Assembly (NCBI RefSeq): GCF_005280655.1
Contig: NZ_CP040058.1
Span: 3,279,001-3,343,000, forward strand
Length of the DNA stretch: 64,000 bases
DNA from: Anaerostipes rhamnosivorans
GTDB lineage: Bacteria; Bacillota; Clostridia; Lachnospirales; Lachnospiraceae
Reading direction: 5' to 3'
Shown: positions 1 to 8,224 of the stretch, in pieces
How positions within the stretch are numbered: the first letter of the stretch is position 1
Layout: each line of letters opens with the position of its first letter
Notes under the pieces: model-generated
The model's database searches: none
What the model saw: only the letters and a program-made list of their open reading frames with translations
What the model was told of the DNA's origin: nothing
Made by a program: the position numbers and the translations under genes

Positions 1-592
1 CCTCACAATACTGCTTCACCGTCTTGGCGGTCTGATAAACAAAGGGGCACTGCATGTCATAATAGATAGTCAGTTCTTTGTTTTCAATTACCTGCTTTTT
101 GGCACTCTCTGTAAACTCCGGCACTGTTCCGTCAAAGGAAAGGGCAAGCAGTTCATACCCTTGATCCGTTGAGTCCACAGCCTCAAAACCATACTTCTTC
201 GCAAATGACTGGTCAGAAAGCCAGGCTTTCTGCCGTTTCGCTCCCAGCATACAGACGCCGGATTTCCCCTTCTTCCTGGCATCGTCCAGACAATACTCCA
301 TCAGGGCTTTCCCGTATCCTTTTCCTTTATGGCTGCCGGAAGCCCATAAGCAGTAGAGATAATAATAATTGTCTCCAGTTATGGGAACCCAGGCAGTTTC
401 AAGGGGAGCATATTCGATAAAAACCACAGCTTTTTCATTTAATTTGCGGAAAACATGTCCTTCCCCCAGCCGTTCTGACAGCCATTGCCGCTTTGCCTCA
501 ACCCCTGGATGGGGTTTCCGGCTGCGGATGATGCAGCATAAATGCTCACTGTCAAGATTCTCCGGGATCAGGTTTACAAAATCGGCGTCCAT
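1..592 (-). CDS. GNAT N-acetyltransferase with YoaP-like C-terminus (partial)
   Basis: Only about the first 197 codons lie in the window; the 3' end runs off the left edge. The N-terminal half is a GNAT fold: the acetyl-CoA loop reads HKGKGYGKALM near residues 88-98, preceded by a beta-strand with a Tyr-rich segment. After about residue 150 the protein continues into a segment with YYDMQCPFVYQ, which resembles the thioredoxin-like YoaP domain fused to some clostridial GNAT proteins. Start choice: GGGGAGG lies 6 nt upstream of the ATG at 592; another in-frame ATG at 598 abuts the SD and is less likely. The substrate is unknown. The GNAT call is firm, the YoaP assignment is a family guess. Confidence 0.75.
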   Translation of the reverse strand, partial: MDADFVNLIPENLDSEHLCCIIRSRKPHPGVEAKRQWLSERLGEGHVFRKLNEKAVVFIEYAPLETAWVPITGDNYYYLYCLWASGSHKGKGYGKALMEYCLDDARKKGKSGVCMLGAKRQKAWLSDQSFAKKYGFEAVDSTDQGYELLALSFDGTVPEFTESAKKQVIENKELTIYYDMQCPFVYQTAKTVKQYCE

Positions 593-640
593 GTGCATCC
601 TCCCCGCTCATAAAAGGTCTTTGCCGTACACGGCAAGATG

Positions 641-3600
641 TTAAACTTCGTTTTTCTCCACTCCGAGAGTCACTTTTTCTCCGTTGATGTTCCAGTCTTT
701 TGTAAAGCCTGCCACAGCTCCTGACACAATGCCTGTGGCCAGCACATCTCCCATAATCGTATCTTTATTTTTGGAGATCAGGCCGCTTACCTTTTCATTT
801 CCTTCATAGGAGATCGTAATCTTATCCATGACTTCAAAGCCTGCTTCTTTTCTCATAGACTGTACTTTGCTGATGATCTCACGGATGAAACCTTCTTCCA
901 GAAGTTCCTCTGTCAGATTTGTATCCAGCACTACCGTAAATTCATTGTCTGCCTCTGTCACAAAGCCTTCCTGTTTCACCATTTCAATGAGCAGGTCTTC
1001 CTCTGCAAGCTCCACAGGCATACCATCCACGGTAAAGTTTAACGCTCCCTTGGAATCCAACTCTGCTTTGGCCTTGTTTCCATCCAGTTCCGTCAGATGC
1101 TTGCGGATACCGTTCAGCAGTTTTCCATACTTTGGTCCCACAGTCTTTAACTGAGGTTTAAAGTTATAAGTGGTAAAGTTTGAAACATCCTCAGTAAACT
1201 CGATGGTTTTCACGTTCAATTCTTCCCGGATGATTTCCTGATAAAAATCTGGAAGCTCGGCCGGAGCCTTCACGTACATCTGACCAATCGGCTGACGGTT
1301 CTTGATGCTGGCACTGTTTCTGCACGCGCGCCCAAGAACAACGATCTTCAGGACAGCGTCCATGTTTTCTTCCAGCTCTTTGTCATACATACTTTCATCC
1401 ACGGACGGGAAGTCGCACAGATGAATGCTCTCAGGAGCCTGAGCATCTACGCTTTTTACAAGGTTCTGGTAAATCTCTTCTGTCATAAACGGAATCATCG
1501 GAGCCGCAGTCTTGCAGACGGTGGTCAGTGCTGTATAGAGTGTCATATAGGCATTGATCTTATCCTGCTCCATTCCTTTTGCCCAGAATCTCTCACGGCA
1601 GCGTCTCACATACCAGTTGCTCATCTCATCGACAAATTCCTGGAGAGCCCTTGCGGCTTCCGGGATTCTGTAAGCGCCCAGGTTTTCATCCACGGTCTTC
1701 ACCAAAGAGTTTAATTTGGATAAGAGCCAGCGGTCCATAACCGGAAGCTTGTCATAATCCAAGCTGTATTTTGTCGGGTCAAACTGGTCGATCTCCGCAT
1801 ATAAAACGTAGAATGCATAGGTGTTCCACAGAGTTCCCATAAACTTTCTCTGGCCTTCTGTCACAGCTTTGGAGTGGAATCTGTTCGGAAGCCACGGTGC
1901 ACTGTTTGTGTAGAAGTACCAGCGGATGGCGTCCGCGCCGTGTTCCTTTAAAGCTTCCATAGGATCAACTGCATTGCCTTTGGACTTGGACATCTTCTGT
2001 CCATTCTCATCCTGGACATGGCCCAGCACGATGACATTTTTATAAGGAGCTTTGTCAAACAGCAGGGTTGAGATTGCCAGGAGAGAATAGAACCATCCTC
2101 TTGTCTGATCCACCGCCTCTGAGATAAAGTCCGCAGGGAAGTTCTCCTCAAAGACATCTTTGTTCTCAAATGGATAGTGCCACTGCGCAAACGGCATAGA
2201 TCCTGAATCAAACCAGCAGTCGATGACTTCTTCCACCCGGTGCATTTCTTTTCCGCACTCTGGACACTTGACAGTCACGTCATCAATATACGGGCGGTGG
2301 AGTTCAATGTCATCCGGACAATTGTCAGACATACTCTTTAATTCTTCAATAGAACCGATGGCATGCTGGTGTCCGCACTCACACTCCCAGACATTTAATG
2401 GTGTTCCCCAGTAACGGTTTCTGGAAATACCCCAGTCTTGGACGTTTTCCAGCCAATCTCCGAAACGTCCTTTTCCAATGTTCTCCGGAATCCAGTTGAC
2501 GGTATTGTTGTTTTTGATCAGCTGGTCTTTCACATCCGTCATCTTGATGAACCAGGATTCTCTTGCGTAGTAAATCAGCGGAGTATCACATCTCCAGCAG
2601 TGAGGGTAACTGTGCTCAAAATCAAGAGCGGCAAATAAAAGCCCTCTCTCTTCCAGATCCTTAAGGATCAGTTTATCTGCATCTTTGCAGAAGGTACCGG
2701 CCCAAGGAGTTTCTTTTGTCATCTCACCTTTTTCGTCCACAAGCTGTACAAACGGCAGTCCGTATTTTCTTCCCACCTGGGCATCGTCCTCACCAAACGC
2801 AGGGGCAATGTGCACCACTCCGGTACCGTCGGTCAGTGTTACATAGGTGTCGCAGGTCACATAATATGCTTTTTCTTTTGGTGTGACGAACGGGAACAAC
2901 GGCTCATATTCCTTGTGTTCCAGATCAGTCCCTTTGTATGTCTCTAATACCTTATATTCTCCTTCGAGAACAGTGTCGCACAATGCTTCTGCGAGATAAT
3001 AAGTGTATCCGTCATTTTCTACTTTTACATAGGTTTCATTTGGATTCACACAGAGAGCCACGTTAGAGGGAAGGGTCCATGGTGTTGTTGTCCATGCCAG
3101 GATGTAGGCCTCTTCCTCTTTTACTTTGAATCTTGCGATGGCTGACTTCTCTTTGACATCTTTGTATCCCTGTGCTACTTCATGGGAGGAAAGCGGAGTT
3201 CCGCAGCGTGGGCAGTAAGGCACGATTTTATATCCTTTATAAAGAAGCCCTTTGTCCCAGATCTGTTTTAACGCCCACCAGACAGACTCAATATAGTCGT
3301 TGTGGTAAGTGACATATGGGTCGTCCATGTCTGCCCAGAAGCCTACCACACCTGAGAAATCTTCCCACATACCCTTATACTTCCAGACACTTTCCTTACA
3401 TTCTTTGATAAACGGAGCCAGACCGTATTCCTCAATCTGTTCTTTTCCGTCCAGCCCAAGCTTTTTCTCCACTTCCAGCTCTACCGGCAGACCATGGGTA
3501 TCCCATCCGGCTTTCCGGATGATCTTATGCCCCTTCATTGTCTGGTAGCGGGGGATCATATCCTTAATAACACGTGTCAGAACATGTCCGATATGAGGCT

Positions 3601-3757
3601 TTCCGTTGGCCGTGGGAGGTCCGTCATAAAAGGTGTAGGTGTCGTCCCCTTTTCTTTCTTCTATACTCTTTTCAAAGATCTTGTGTTCTTTCCAGAACTC
3701 TACTGTCTGTTTTTCGCGGTCAACAAAATTCAAGTCGGAAGATACTTTTTTGTACAT
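641..3757 (-). CDS. ileS: Isoleucyl-tRNA synthetase
   Basis: Charges tRNA-Ile with isoleucine in the cytoplasm. The 1038-residue product has the class I HIGH motif as PHIGH near residue 55 and KMSKS near residue 589, the editing (CP1) domain between them and a long anticodon-binding C-terminus. At this length it resembles the long bacterial IleRS type (often called IleRS2, which includes mupirocin-insensitive enzymes) rather than the shorter E. coli type; that subclassification is inferred from length and motif context. An AAGGAG site sits just upstream of the ATG at 3757. The gene is monocistronic and lies behind a T-box leader, so transcription should rise when tRNA-Ile is uncharged. About 230 nt of repeat DNA separates the T-box terminator from the start codon. 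Confidence 0.97.
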   Translation of the reverse strand: MYKKVSSDLNFVDREKQTVEFWKEHKIFEKSIEERKGDDTYTFYDGPPTANGKPHIGHVLTRVIKDMIPRYQTMKGHKIIRKAGWDTHGLPVELEVEKKLGLDGKEQIEEYGLAPFIKECKESVWKYKGMWEDFSGVVGFWADMDDPYVTYHNDYIESVWWALKQIWDKGLLYKGYKIVPYCPRCGTPLSSHEVAQGYKDVKEKSAIARFKVKEEEAYILAWTTTPWTLPSNVALCVNPNETYVKVENDGYTYYLAEALCDTVLEGEYKVLETYKGTDLEHKEYEPLFPFVTPKEKAYYVTCDTYVTLTDGTGVVHIAPAFGEDDAQVGRKYGLPFVQLVDEKGEMTKETPWAGTFCKDADKLILKDLEERGLLFAALDFEHSYPHCWRCDTPLIYYARESWFIKMTDVKDQLIKNNNTVNWIPENIGKGRFGDWLENVQDWGISRNRYWGTPLNVWECECGHQHAIGSIEELKSMSDNCPDDIELHRPYIDDVTVKCPECGKEMHRVEEVIDCWFDSGSMPFAQWHYPFENKDVFEENFPADFISEAVDQTRGWFYSLLAISTLLFDKAPYKNVIVLGHVQDENGQKMSKSKGNAVDPMEALKEHGADAIRWYFYTNSAPWLPNRFHSKAVTEGQRKFMGTLWNTYAFYVLYAEIDQFDPTKYSLDYDKLPVMDRWLLSKLNSLVKTVDENLGAYRIPEAARALQEFVDEMSNWYVRRCRERFWAKGMEQDKINAYMTLYTALTTVCKTAAPMIPFMTEEIYQNLVKSVDAQAPESIHLCDFPSVDESMYDKELEENMDAVLKIVVLGRACRNSASIKNRQPIGQMYVKAPAELPDFYQEIIREELNVKTIEFTEDVSNFTTYNFKPQLKTVGPKYGKLLNGIRKHLTELDGNKAKAELDSKGALNFTVDGMPVELAEEDLLIEMVKQEGFVTEADNEFTVVLDTNLTEELLEEGFIREIISKVQSMRKEAGFEVMDKITISYEGNEKVSGLISKNKDTIMGDVLATGIVSGAVAGFTKDWNINGEKVTLGVEKNEV

Positions 3758-3822
3758 CGCTTATTTCTCCTTTTATTATTGATGATTTCCTTACGCATTT
3801 GTGTGCATAACGCCCGTAGGAC

Positions 3823-3990
3823 TTTTTTATTCCATAAGGAGAACTTTCCTATGGAACAAGAAAGAATCCCGCAAGCGGGATTCTCCGCCTGCGGCGGGTC
3901 GCATTGGCGACATAAATCCTTACCGCCGCAGTGCGATCCTCGCGGAGCGTTTTTTATTCCATAGGGATAACTTCCCTATGGAATAAAAAA
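3823..3990. repeat. Composite palindromic repeat between T-box and ileS
   Basis: Two related hairpins, each T-run + TTCCATARGGA / TCCCTATGGAA + A-run, lie at 3823-3860 and 3950-3990. They bracket a segment with further palindromes (GAATCCCGC/GCGGGATTC at 3864-3883, then CTCCGC.../...GCGGAG). The second hairpin abuts the T-tract of the T-box terminator. A degenerate single copy occurs at 34941-34991, so this is a dispersed element. It lies inside the ileS leader without an obvious role; the hairpins with flanking A and T runs could act as bidirectional terminators. Confidence 0.75.
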
Positions 3991-4228
3991 AAGTGCTGTC
4001 CTAAAATAGGACAACACTTGTTGATTCTATACCACCTATTTCACATACTATCATATGTTATCCTGATAACGGAGGATGCCGGCACAGCTTACTTTGTTCA
4101 GCTTGCAACTCAAGAGTGATATTCCTTATGTGCTACTTGCATCAGGCTCCCACCGTCCCTGACTCGCTCTCTGCTTTTACAGCATAAGTACTGTCTCTGT
4201 CAACGTTTTATTTTAAAAATTTTTGTTT
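3985..4228 (-). promoter_or_regulatory. T-box riboswitch (tRNA-Ile) upstream of ileS
   Basis: Reading the minus strand, a Stem I with GGTGGGAGCC (near 4145-4156) is followed by a specifier loop AATATCACTC whose ATC codon (4118-4120) specifies isoleucine and is followed by the usual purine. The antiterminator region reads AAATAGGTGGTA (4031-4041); its TGGT bulge (4031-4034) would pair with the ACCA end of tRNA-Ile, which has discriminator A. AAATAGG can pair with CCTATTT, competing with the intrinsic terminator AGTGTTGTCC/GGACAGCACT plus T8 at 3985-4019. Uncharged tRNA-Ile should therefore allow read-through into ileS. Confidence 0.9.
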
Positions 4229-4234
4229 GTGTTT

Positions 4235-4263
4235 ATTTTAGTATAGGTTTTTTTAAATGTCAA
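4235..4263 (-). promoter_or_regulatory. ileS T-box promoter
   Basis: TTGACA (4258-4263) and TAAAAT (4235-4240) are separated by exactly 17 nt on the minus strand. The predicted start point near 4228 gives a leader that begins just before T-box Stem I. The -35 overlaps the stop codon of the upstream esterase-like gene. Confidence 0.75.
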
Positions 4264-4781
4264 CTACCTTCCGGATTTTCCTCTTTATCCGCGCAGGTCT
4301 GCCATTGAGACAACAGATCCCTAAGGTCCTCACTCTTAAAATCACAGGGCAGGCATTTCCCGCTGTCATAAAAAGAACATCCAGCTTCCACGGTCTCCCG
4401 GATTTTCCCCATACTGTTCTTCCCGTTTCCAACGATCAGATGGTCTTTTGCGTCTTCAGATAAAAATGGGAATGTCTGTATTAAAAAATCCGGAAGTTCT
4501 TCCCTCAGGAATCTCGTGAAGTTTTTTTCATTTGGTATCGGAGTAAAAAAACTTTCCGCCACCTGCGGCATGACAACTGCCAGATTCTGCTCCCCGGCGG
4601 TCTGCTCAATATCTGTACGCCTGATCCAGAAAGAGGCATCTTGTCCCTGGCCATGCAGCAGAAGACAAAGCCTTATCTTGTCCTCACCGATTTGTCCATA
4701 TTCAGGAAAGATCATATCTATCCCGGTATCTTTGCCCATGGCTTTTGAATAAAAATCGCAGAGTATGAATGCCAAACTCAT
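4260..4781 (-). CDS. Degenerate, truncated esterase-like paralogue
   Basis: A 173-residue protein clearly related to the complete esterase encoded immediately upstream: DFYSKAMGKDT aligns with NFYSRALKRST, LCLLLHGQGQDASFWIRR with the LLHGGGDDETKWIRR stretch. The nucleophile motif is missing: where the neighbour has GLSMGGYGA this protein has GNGKNSMGK, and the C-terminal third carrying the catalytic Asp and His is absent. It is therefore probably not a functional hydrolase. The start is uncertain: AGGAGG abuts the ATG at 4781, whereas an in-frame TTG at 4775 has normal spacing. It is the last gene of the PTS operon, and its stop codon lies in the ileS promoter. It could be a decaying duplicate or a non-catalytic binding protein. 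Confidence 0.6.
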   Translation of the reverse strand: MSLAFILCDFYSKAMGKDTGIDMIFPEYGQIGEDKIRLCLLLHGQGQDASFWIRRTDIEQTAGEQNLAVVMPQVAESFFTPIPNEKNFTRFLREELPDFLIQTFPFLSEDAKDHLIVGNGKNSMGKIRETVEAGCSFYDSGKCLPCDFKSEDLRDLLSQWQTCADKEENPEGS

Positions 4782-4786
4782 CCCTC

Positions 4787-5587
4787 CTAACAAAGTATAT
4801 ACTCTTTTTTAAATGAAAACCACCGCACCGCACGCCGGAGAGCCTCCTCCCAAAACACCCAGTCATGGCCTCCGCTCCATTGCTCAAATACAGCCCTGGC
4901 TCCCATTTCCTTTAACTTATCCCGAAAGATCAGGTTAAATCCATAAAGAAAATCTTCCGTACCGCAACACTGATATATTTCTGGAAGGATTTCAATATTC
5001 CCTCTATGCTGTTCTAATAGATAATATATATCTGCAGGACTTCCCTTTACCCGATCCAGGTTTCCGAAGATAGATGTATAAAAGGTTTCATCCATTTCAT
5101 AATCACCGAGAAACTCTTTTCGTTCTTTTGTGTCGGACAAAACAACCTTGATCTCCCTCACCATATCAAGGCTCCCAGAAAAGGACGCTGCTTTTGCAAA
5201 ATTCTCCGGTTTGAGCAGCGCCAGCTTCATTGCCCCGTATCCACCCATGGACAGCCCCGCCGCAAATGTATCTTCTCTTTTTTCAGACACGTTAAAATAG
5301 GTTTTCACCACTTCCGGCAGTTCCTGGCTTAAATAGGTCCAGTAATGTTCTCCACAGACCGTGTCTGTATAGTAACTGAGACCTCCGTCTGGCATAATGA
5401 CCAGGACCTTGCATCCGGAGAAGATCCTTTCAATCGGAACCCTGCGGATCCACTTGGTCTCATCATCTCCTCCCCCGTGAAGCAGATAGAGCACCTGTAG
5501 CTTTCCCCTGACTGTTTCTTTTGGCAAAGCTGCAAAAAACCGTGTACTGCGTTTCAGTGCTCTGGAATAAAAATTACAGCTGATCAA
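4787..5587 (-). CDS. Alpha/beta-hydrolase esterase (tributyrin esterase / S-formylglutathione hydrolase-like)
   Basis: Predicted serine esterase of 266 residues. It shows the oxyanion region LYLLHGGGDD near residue 35, the nucleophile elbow GLSMGGYGA near residue 112, and C-terminal CCGTEDF and GGHDW segments that supply Asp and His. No signal peptide is seen, so it acts in the cytoplasm. It begins with TTG; no ATG is better placed, and a GAGGGGG SD lies about 13 nt upstream, which is long. It lies 27 nt after the mannose-type PTS IID gene in the same orientation, so it is likely co-transcribed; deacylation of an imported acylated sugar is an inference from position. Family members are often called EstA-like; the true substrate is unknown. 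Confidence 0.8.
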   Translation of the reverse strand: MISCNFYSRALKRSTRFFAALPKETVRGKLQVLYLLHGGGDDETKWIRRVPIERIFSGCKVLVIMPDGGLSYYTDTVCGEHYWTYLSQELPEVVKTYFNVSEKREDTFAAGLSMGGYGAMKLALLKPENFAKAASFSGSLDMVREIKVVLSDTKERKEFLGDYEMDETFYTSIFGNLDRVKGSPADIYYLLEQHRGNIEILPEIYQCCGTEDFLYGFNLIFRDKLKEMGARAVFEQWSGGHDWVFWEEALRRAVRWFSFKKEYILC

Positions 5588-5614
5588 ACTGATACTACCG
5601 CCCCCTCTTCTTTC

Positions 5615-6457
5615 TTATAAGACTTTCACTAAGGATCCTACAACACATATGAGGATGATAAGAATAACAATCTTCGGCGCAGACATCTTTCTGCCCTTCA
5701 GTCCGTAATATGCCAGGAATATCACAAGAAGAGGCAGTATACCCGGTGCGATAGAATCTAAAGTCTCCTGTAGATTAAAAGATTTGGTCTTTGCTACAGT
5801 GGACAGACTGACTAATCCTGCTGACAGTGCACCCATCATAAACATACCGATCATATTTGCACCGTTTATCACATCCTTTAAGGTGCCTGAGGACATAATA
5901 TTTTTGACAGAGGATCGTCCCATCTTATAACCAAGTCTGTGAAAAATAAGGCCCTCCACATACATTGCTGTGCCTAACAGAAACATGATGATCGGAGCAG
6001 CCAGACTTCCTTTTACCGCGAAGCTGCAGCAGAACGCACTTACCAAAGTAAAAATTGTAGCCAGATCCACGGTATCTCCGATTCCAGCTACCGGTCCCAT
6101 CAGTCCGGTCTTATAACTGGTGATCATCTCTCCCGGCATCTCCTTATGCTTTGCCCTCTCCTCCTCCATGGCAATAGCGCTGCCAAAGATCATGCTTCCC
6201 CAAGTGGCCTCCGTGTTAAAAAAAGCAAGATGCCTTTTTAATGCTTCTGAGAGTTCTTCTTTTTTTGGATACAATTTTTCTAAAACAGGAATCATGCTGG
6301 CCCCATACGCAAGTCCCTGCATTCTCTCGTAATTGGCGCTGATCTCCGCTGTCAGCCACCAGCGGAAGTATGCCTTGTCAATGTCTTTTTTTGTAAGAAC
6401 AGAATCTTCCCTGCTTTCTACTTCCACTGCTTCTTTTATATTTATTTTCTCACTCAT
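5615..6457 (-). CDS. PTS mannose-family transporter subunit IID
   Basis: Membrane subunit of a mannose-class phosphotransferase system; with IIC it forms the sugar channel. The 280-residue protein has the long cytoplasmic N-terminal helix region with YFRWWLTAEISANYERMQG (residues 30-50), the conserved TGLMGPVAGIGD loop near residue 118, and C-terminal transmembrane segments ending in GSLVKVL. Length matches the family. Its start overlaps the end of the IIC gene by 8 nt, implying translational coupling. Transported sugar unknown. Confidence 0.93.
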   Translation of the reverse strand: MSEKINIKEAVEVESREDSVLTKKDIDKAYFRWWLTAEISANYERMQGLAYGASMIPVLEKLYPKKEELSEALKRHLAFFNTEATWGSMIFGSAIAMEEERAKHKEMPGEMITSYKTGLMGPVAGIGDTVDLATIFTLVSAFCCSFAVKGSLAAPIIMFLLGTAMYVEGLIFHRLGYKMGRSSVKNIMSSGTLKDVINGANMIGMFMMGALSAGLVSLSTVAKTKSFNLQETLDSIAPGILPLLVIFLAYYGLKGRKMSAPKIVILIILICVVGSLVKVL

Positions 6458-7214
6458 CAGCTATCTCCTCCTTTACTTCCCGCTTCATCACGATCATTGT
6501 GACAGCGATGCAGACCGCAAACACTCCCGCAACCAGCGTATTGATATTTGAGATTTTCACAAGATAGAATCCGATCAGGAACAGCGGAATATATTTTGCT
6601 TTTCCAATCATGTAGATGATCATTGCAAATCCGACAGCAGGCAGCACTCCTCCCGCAACTTCCAGTCCATGCATCAGCCACTCAGGTATGGCATTTAAGA
6701 CAGGCTTCACTACATCCGCTCCAAAGATGTTTACGAGAAAAACTGGGAGAAAAAATAGCAGGGAACTTAAAAGGAACGGCCAGATACTGGCACAGCGCCA
6801 GACCCCTTTTGTATTTCCCTCTTCCGCATATTTGTCTGCCTTTACAACAAACATGCAGTTGACAATCTTTTTTAAGTTATAAAGGAAAGCCCCTAACAGC
6901 CCCACCGGCACTGCCAGCGAAATAGCCACTTCCGGTGCCATTCCTGTCTTTAATGCTATGGGAATCACACACGCTGCGGCAATCCCTTCATCAGCCGGAA
7001 GCTGCCCGCCCGGAGCAAATACCCCCAGGTAGATCAGTTTAATGCTTCCAGCAAGGATAATACCAGTTGCCACATCCCCGTAGATCAAACCTGCCACAAG
7101 TCCCATAGTAAACGGTGTACCCACTGAGATCCAAAAGGTATATCCCAGATACCCGTTGGCAATCCAGTATAGTAAACCCATGGCAACAGCCATTGCAATC
7201 GTTTGTACGTCCAT
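6450..7214 (-). CDS. PTS mannose-family transporter subunit IIC
   Basis: A 254-residue polytopic membrane protein, the translocation subunit of a mannose-class PTS. The conserved N-terminal stretch GLVAGLIYGDVATGIILAGSI contacts and the FAPGGQLPADEGIAAA loop are characteristic of EIIC-Man/Fru(Lev)/Sor proteins. GGAGG lies upstream of the ATG at 7214. It sits between IIB and IID in the order A-B-C-D typical of lev/man operons. Confidence 0.93.
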   Translation of the reverse strand: MDVQTIAMAVAMGLLYWIANGYLGYTFWISVGTPFTMGLVAGLIYGDVATGIILAGSIKLIYLGVFAPGGQLPADEGIAAACVIPIALKTGMAPEVAISLAVPVGLLGAFLYNLKKIVNCMFVVKADKYAEEGNTKGVWRCASIWPFLLSSLLFFLPVFLVNIFGADVVKPVLNAIPEWLMHGLEVAGGVLPAVGFAMIIYMIGKAKYIPLFLIGFYLVKISNINTLVAGVFAVCIAVTMIVMKREVKEEIADE

Positions 7215-7228
7215 ATGAATCCTCCTTC

Positions 7229-7705
7229 TTATAGTTTTTCTTTAATCTTTGACAGCTCTGCATGGGAGTCATCCGGCGTTGACTGTAAGATAACCTCGAT
7301 CCCGGCTCCGCTGATCTGTTCCAGTTTTTCGTATTCAGACGAGCTCATATAAATACTGCTGTAAACCAGTACCTTCCCCGCATCCGTGGGAATCCCTCCC
7401 ACTACCAGTTTTGGAAACGACACTCCGTCAAAAAAAGCCTGATAACAGGATTCCACATTTTTAAATAATAAAAATACGCTTCCTTTGATATTTTTCAGAA
7501 AACTTGCCGCCCGTTCTGTTTCCACTACATCTACTTTTGTACCTGCCGGCGCGGCCATCATATAAATATCCGCCATAAAATCATCCTGAGCCAGCTCTGA
7601 ATCCACGATGACGATTCGTTTTGCCGGGTAAGCCTTCATCCATTTTGTCACCACCTGCCCATGTATCAGGCGATAATCAATTCTTGCGATCTGAACCTCA
7701 GCCAT
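7229..7705 (-). CDS. PTS mannose-family subunit IIB
   Basis: Cytoplasmic phosphoryl carrier of 158 residues. The phospho-accepting histidine is in IDYRLIHGQVVTKW near residue 15, as in LevE/ManX-IIB. Start: the ATG at 7705 follows AAAGGAGGAAGGAAA and begins MAEVQIARIDYRL. It overlaps the last codons of the IIA gene by 8 nt, so the two are translationally coupled. Receives phosphate from IIA and passes it to the sugar entering through IIC/IID. Confidence 0.92.
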   Translation of the reverse strand: MAEVQIARIDYRLIHGQVVTKWMKAYPAKRIVIVDSELAQDDFMADIYMMAAPAGTKVDVVETERAASFLKNIKGSVFLLFKNVESCYQAFFDGVSFPKLVVGGIPTDAGKVLVYSSIYMSSSEYEKLEQISGAGIEVILQSTPDDSHAELSKIKEKL

Positions 7706-8114
7706 TTTCCTTCCTCCTTTCATTAAACAGGTCACTAATGATGACGGACCCTTTTCTTGCTGCTTCTACGCAGCGGACTGCAGTTTCCTGAAGTCCCAGT
7801 TCCTCTCGTATGTCCATAAATTCCAGTAACATCGGCAGGCTTGCTCCGGAGATTACTTTGATCTTTTTGTTTCTGGAGTATTTCAGCGCCAGATTAGCCG
7901 GTGTACCTCCCCAGATATCTGTAAAAACGATTCCTCCTTCCCCTTTATCCAGTGTTTCTAAAAGTTCTTGTAGTTTAAGTCCTGTCCTCTCAATGTTATC
8001 CCCGGGATTCAGGGACCATGAAGCGCAATCCGAAACAGGTCCGACAACCAGTGATACACTGTTCAGAAGCTCTTTCCCGAATCCCCCGTGTGCCGCTATG
8101 ACCATTCCTATCAT
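7698..8114 (-). CDS. PTS mannose-family subunit IIA
   Basis: First phosphoryl carrier of the PTS, 138 residues, receiving phosphate from HPr. The histidine is in VIAAHGGFGKELL near residue 9. Start: the ATG at 8114 is preceded by AGGAGG at 8120-8125; a longer frame reaching 8213 lacks an SD and would run through the sigma-54 promoter, so it is rejected. It is the first gene of the sugar operon, downstream of levR and behind its own sigma-54 promoter. Confidence 0.92.
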   Translation of the reverse strand: MIGMVIAAHGGFGKELLNSVSLVVGPVSDCASWSLNPGDNIERTGLKLQELLETLDKGEGGIVFTDIWGGTPANLALKYSRNKKIKVISGASLPMLLEFMDIREELGLQETAVRCVEAARKGSVIISDLFNERRKENG

Positions 8115-8164
8115 CTCAGTCCTCCTTTTGCATGTGGCTGTAATAAGTTTATATAACTCTATAT

Positions 8165-8182
8165 AGCAAACGCTGTGCCAAC
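8165..8182 (-). promoter_or_regulatory. Sigma-54 (-24/-12) promoter of the PTS operon
   Basis: The minus strand reads TTGGCACAGCGTTTGCT, a full match to the RpoN consensus TGGCAC-N5-TTGCW. It lies about 50 nt upstream of the IIA start codon and directly downstream of the levR terminator, exactly where a LevR-type activator should work. Confidence 0.9.
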
Positions 8183-8193
8183 TAAATAGGACA

Positions 8194-8224
8194 TAAAAAA
8201 AGAAGCCCTGCAATTCTATGCAGG
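8194..8224 (-). terminator. levR terminator
   Basis: Hairpin CCTGCA/TGCAGG (8207-8224) followed on the minus strand by CTTCTTTTTTT. Its 5' arm overlaps the final codons of levR. It separates levR transcription from the sigma-54 operon. Confidence 0.8.

Noticed and set aside
3494..3964. 156-codon plus-strand ORF antisense to the ileS 5' end and leader
   Set aside because: It runs opposite a certain gene and through palindromic repeats, with no SD and low-complexity Phe/Leu-rich composition.
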